7,509 nucleotides of DNA, taken from positions 1 through 7,509 of the forward strand of contig JAUXMQ010000047.1 of NCBI GenBank assembly GCA_030623125.1, in the 5' to 3' direction. The first letter of the stretch is position 1; the number at the start of each line of letters is the position of its first letter. A model generated the notes under the pieces. The model ran no database searches and had not been told where the DNA came from. It saw only the letters and a list, made by a program, of their open reading frames with translations. The DNA is from Acidimicrobiia bacterium. GTDB lineage: Bacteria; Actinomycetota; Acidimicrobiia; Spongiisociales; ZC4RG35. Positions 5,428 to 7,509 of this stretch are shown here, piece by piece. Position numbers and translations under genes: made by a program.

Positions 5428-6230
5428 GCCGCGCTCAAAGCAGCCACGGGCCGTCCAGACCGCCGATCGCCTTTGTGGTTCTCGCCGCCATAGCGGTGGT
5501 GTTCTTCCTACTTCCTCTGATTGGTCTGCTTGCCCGTACACCGTGGAGTGATCTGGTCAGTCTCCTTGCAAGCGAGGTGGTGGCGGATGCACTGGTGTTG
5601 TCGGCTATTGCATCGTTTGCGGCCGTGACCATATCCACGGTCGTGGGAGTGCCTTTGGCCTGGGTGCTGGCGCGAGTCGACTTCAGGGGACGCGCCCTTG
5701 TTCGTGGCTTGGTCTTGCTTCCCCTGGTGCTGCCACCAGTCGTCGGTGGTGCTGCGCTGTTGTTCGCTCTGGGGAGACGAGGGGTGGTGGGTGAGCCGCT
5801 ATACGAGGCGACAGGACTCGTCCTGCCCTTCTCGATTTGGGGTGTGGTGATTGCCGTGACCTTCGTGTCGATGCCGTTTCTCGTCTTGACTGTGGAGGGC
5901 GCTTTGCGAAATGTGGATGTCCGTTTCGAGGGTGCGGCAGCCTCTCTAGGAGCCGGAGGTTGGACAGTGTTTCGCCGGGTGACCCTCCCGATGATCGGCC
6001 CCTCCCTTGCAGCCGGAATGGTCTTGACGTGGGCGCGCGCCATAGGTGAGTTCGGAGCCACTGTGACATTCGCCGGGAACCTGGCTGGAGAGACCCAGAC
6101 TCTCCCTCTCGCCGTGTTCGTTGCCCTCGAGACCAACCGGGATACCGCCACCGCCCTGAGTCTGTTGATGGTGGCGATATCGCTCACGGTTCTCGTGCTC
6201 CTCCGTGACAGATGGCTGAGGCCCCAATGA
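5424..6230 (+). CDS. modB: Molybdate ABC transporter permease ModB
   Basis: This 268-residue inner-membrane permease forms the channel of the molybdate importer, working as a dimer. Hydrophobic segments lie at about 15-37, 52-84, 93-116, 132-155, 190-208 and 240-260. The cytoplasmic EAA loop that docks onto the ATPase is visible at 169-191 (EGAAASLGAGGWTVFRRVTL), followed by the ModB-typical RAIGEFGATVTFAGN (205-219) and GETQTLPLAVF (222-232). Length is a little over that of E. coli ModB because of an N-terminal extension. The GTG start overlaps the modA stop by four bases and the TGA overlaps the modC ATG by four bases, so the three genes form one translationally coupled operon. Confidence 0.95.
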   Translation: MSRAQSSHGPSRPPIAFVVLAAIAVVFFLLPLIGLLARTPWSDLVSLLASEVVADALVLSAIASFAAVTISTVVGVPLAWVLARVDFRGRALVRGLVLLPLVLPPVVGGAALLFALGRRGVVGEPLYEATGLVLPFSIWGVVIAVTFVSMPFLVLTVEGALRNVDVRFEGAAASLGAGGWTVFRRVTLPMIGPSLAAGMVLTWARAIGEFGATVTFAGNLAGETQTLPLAVFVALETNRDTATALSLLMVAISLTVLVLLRDRWLRPQ

Positions 6231-7282
6231 CCCTGAACGCCAGCATCACCGTCAAGAGGGGCGACGAGTTCACTCTTGAAATGTCGATCCGTGTCGAGGA
6301 GGGGAAGACCGCTGCGCTTCTCGGTCCTAATGGCGCGGGAAAGTCGACCGCCGTAGCAGCTCTTGCCGGTTTGCTTCCGATCGATCAGGGTCGGATTGTG
6401 CTCGGAGGCAGGGTTCTCGATGACCCCGATGCAGGAGTGTTTGTCCCACCTGATGAGAGAGGGATCGGCGTCGTTTTCCAGGACTATTTGTTGTTCGGGC
6501 ATTTGACCGTCTCTGAGAACGTCGCCTTCGGGCTCAGGAGCCAAAAGAAGGGCCGTGATGCGGCCGAGGTCAAGGCGTCCGCCTGGCTGGAACGGCTCGG
6601 TCTCTCTCAACTTTCCAAAAGCAAAGCGAGAGATCTCTCCGGTGGTCAGGCACAAAAGGTGGCGGTCGCCAGGGCCTTGATCATCGACCCGGGATTGCTC
6701 CTTTTGGACGAGCCCATGGCAGCTCTCGATGCGACAACCCGGGTCGAGGTCAGACGCGACCTCGCCGATCATCTATCCGAGTTCGCCGGTCCCCGACTTC
6801 TGATCACACACGACCCGACCGAGGCTTTTCTCCTCGCCGACGAGATCAACGTGATCGAGGAGGGACGTATCACCCAGGTGGGAAGTGCCGACGACATACG
6901 TCTTCGACCCAGGACCCGTTACGTCGCTGACCTGGCTGGTTCCAACCTGTTGACCGGCATCGCGTCATCCGGCGCTGTCACCGTTGGCACTCACGTCCTT
7001 CAGGTAGGGGACACCGCCATTGGAGGGTCGGTGCTCGCAACGATTCATCCTCGGGCGATCTCGGTTCATCGCCAACACCCGGAAGGGAGCCCTCGCAACG
7101 TCTGGAAGACCACGATCGTTCGGATCGAGCACTTTGGTGACAGGGTCCGGGTGCAGACAGGCGACCCTTTGCCGCTCGCCGTCGAAGTTACGCCGGCGGC
7201 CGTCGATGCTCTCAGGCTGAAGGGCGACAGCGAGATCTGGCTCTCGGTTAAGGCGACGGAAATCGGTGTCGAACCCGGCTGA
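6227..7282 (+). CDS. modC: Molybdate ABC transporter ATP-binding protein ModC
   Basis: This 351-residue ATPase powers the molybdate importer at the inner face of the membrane. All ABC motifs are intact: Walker A GPNGAGKST (33-41), Q-loop Gln85 in VVFQD, signature LSGGQ (137-141), Walker B LLLLDEP (157-163) and switch His195 in LLITHD. The C-terminal part from about 238 holds SNLLTG, then VLATIHPRAISVH (269-281) and a TOBE/OB-type segment NVWKTTIVRIEHFGDRVRVQ (291-310) reaching to the end. Such domains bind oxyanion or regulate transport in ModC and CysA/PotA relatives. I chose the ATG at 6227, which overlaps the modB stop (ATGA) and has TGAGG upstream; an in-frame ATG at 6212 would add five residues and has no ribosome site. 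A 50-bp palindrome starts 14 bases after the stop. Confidence 0.95.
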   Translation: MTLNASITVKRGDEFTLEMSIRVEEGKTAALLGPNGAGKSTAVAALAGLLPIDQGRIVLGGRVLDDPDAGVFVPPDERGIGVVFQDYLLFGHLTVSENVAFGLRSQKKGRDAAEVKASAWLERLGLSQLSKSKARDLSGGQAQKVAVARALIIDPGLLLLDEPMAALDATTRVEVRRDLADHLSEFAGPRLLITHDPTEAFLLADEINVIEEGRITQVGSADDIRLRPRTRYVADLAGSNLLTGIASSGAVTVGTHVLQVGDTAIGGSVLATIHPRAISVHRQHPEGSPRNVWKTTIVRIEHFGDRVRVQTGDPLPLAVEVTPAAVDALRLKGDSEIWLSVKATEIGVEPG

Positions 7283-7296
7283 TCACCGCGTGAACA

Positions 7297-7346
7297 CGAA
7301 CCTGAGGTAGTTAGGCCCGTATACGGGCCTAACTACCTCAGGTTCG
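7297..7346. terminator. Perfect 50-bp palindrome between convergent genes, candidate bidirectional terminator
   Basis: The two 25-base halves are exact reverse complements with no spacer, centred on GTATAC (7319-7324). As RNA it folds from either strand into a 23-bp stem with a UAUA loop. It lies 14 bases after the modC stop and one base after the stop of the convergent gene, which is the position of a shared terminator. No T-run follows on either side, so it departs from the canonical intrinsic terminator. U-poor hairpin terminators have been proposed in actinobacteria. Confidence 0.7.
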
Positions 7347-7347
7347 C

Positions 7348-7509
7348 TCAGCTCTCGCTCATTTCGGCCAGGTCGGCTTCGAGGGTCTCTCTCTCGTCGG
7401 TGTCTTCGATTTCGGGGAGAGCGGCCTTTGCCAGCTCCAAATGCTCGGTGAAGGTCTCCACATCGTCAACGTCGGCGGCGGCACGTGCGATGGCCTCGTG
7501 GGCGAAACC
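7348..7509 (-). CDS. 3' end of an unidentified acidic protein gene (runs off the window)
   Basis: The last 53 codons of a minus-strand gene are visible, ending with a TGA at 7350-7348. The translation includes FAHEAIARAAADVDDVETF, EHLELAKAALPEIEDTDER and ends EADLAEMSES. It is very rich in glutamate and aspartate and looks helical. The open frame, the strongly coding-like codon pattern and the placement of the stop beside the shared palindrome support a real gene. I do not recognise the family and the start lies beyond the window. Confidence 0.7.
   Translation of the reverse strand, partial: GFAHEAIARAAADVDDVETFTEHLELAKAALPEIEDTDERETLEADLAEMSES

Noticed and set aside
6212..6226. Alternative modC start five codons upstream
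   Set aside because: The ATG at 6227 overlaps the modB stop as ATGA, matching the GTGA coupling of modA-modB, and the upstream ATG has no ribosome site.
5435..6772. Minus-strand open frame of 445 codons antisense to modB and modC
   Set aside because: It lies wholly opposite two intact, recognisable transporter genes and its translation shows low-complexity Thr, Arg and Pro composition without motifs.
1..7509. Mobile elements, CRISPR arrays, tRNA or rRNA genes, prophage remnants
   Set aside because: No transposase, spaced direct repeats, cloverleaf or rRNA core motif was seen. The only large repeat is the palindrome at 7297-7346, which is not flanked by target duplications or a transposase gene.

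Overview
The window reads as a dense, moderately high-GC actinobacterial chromosome segment. Three things point that way: the start of a bacterial proteasome activator (Bpa/PafE) gene, a family tied to the actinobacterial 20S proteasome; frequent GTG starts with 4-nt stop/start overlaps; and start codons preceded by TANNNT at leaderless spacing. A lineage such as Acidimicrobiia is plausible, but this is inference without a marker gene. No rRNA, tRNA, CRISPR array, insertion sequence or phage gene is visible. No stretch over 300 bases lacks a gene.

Left part, minus strand (1-1547): an ECF-type RNA polymerase sigma factor (1032-1547) overlaps by GTGA an alkylated-DNA repair protein (277-1035), with bpa downstream (1-203, cut by the window edge). 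The repair protein carries an Ogt/AGT O6-alkylguanine transferase domain followed by an Ada-type four-cysteine domain at the C-terminus, the reverse of the order in E. coli Ada and without the AraC-type DNA-binding part. No anti-sigma gene is present. A stress regulon linking sigma factor, alkylation repair and proteasome factor is a reasonable hypothesis.

Middle (1548-4603): divergent from the sigma gene is a membrane protein of unknown function (1613-2293) with an HxxxH motif resembling a site-2 protease active site that lacks its glutamate. Its 3' end overlaps by 13 bp the 3' end of a minus-strand MFS_3-type exporter with a C-terminal ferredoxin-like domain (2281-3933). Divergent from the exporter is a dienelactone-hydrolase-like alpha/beta hydrolase (3968-4603) with glycine where the nucleophile should be. 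The two start codons are only 34 bp apart, with two facing -10-like hexamers between them.

Right part (4654-7282): a compact molybdate-type ABC import operon modA-modB-modC, with GTGA and ATGA overlaps. ModA is a lipoprotein substrate binder, ModB the permease, and ModC the ATPase with C-terminal OB-fold region. After modC lies a perfect 50-bp palindrome (7297-7346), then the 3' end of an unidentified acidic protein gene converging from the minus strand (7348-7509).

The strongest candidates for something unusual are the sigma factor/permuted Ada pair, the loopless palindrome between convergent genes, the nucleophile-less hydrolase, and the recurrent leaderless start signature.
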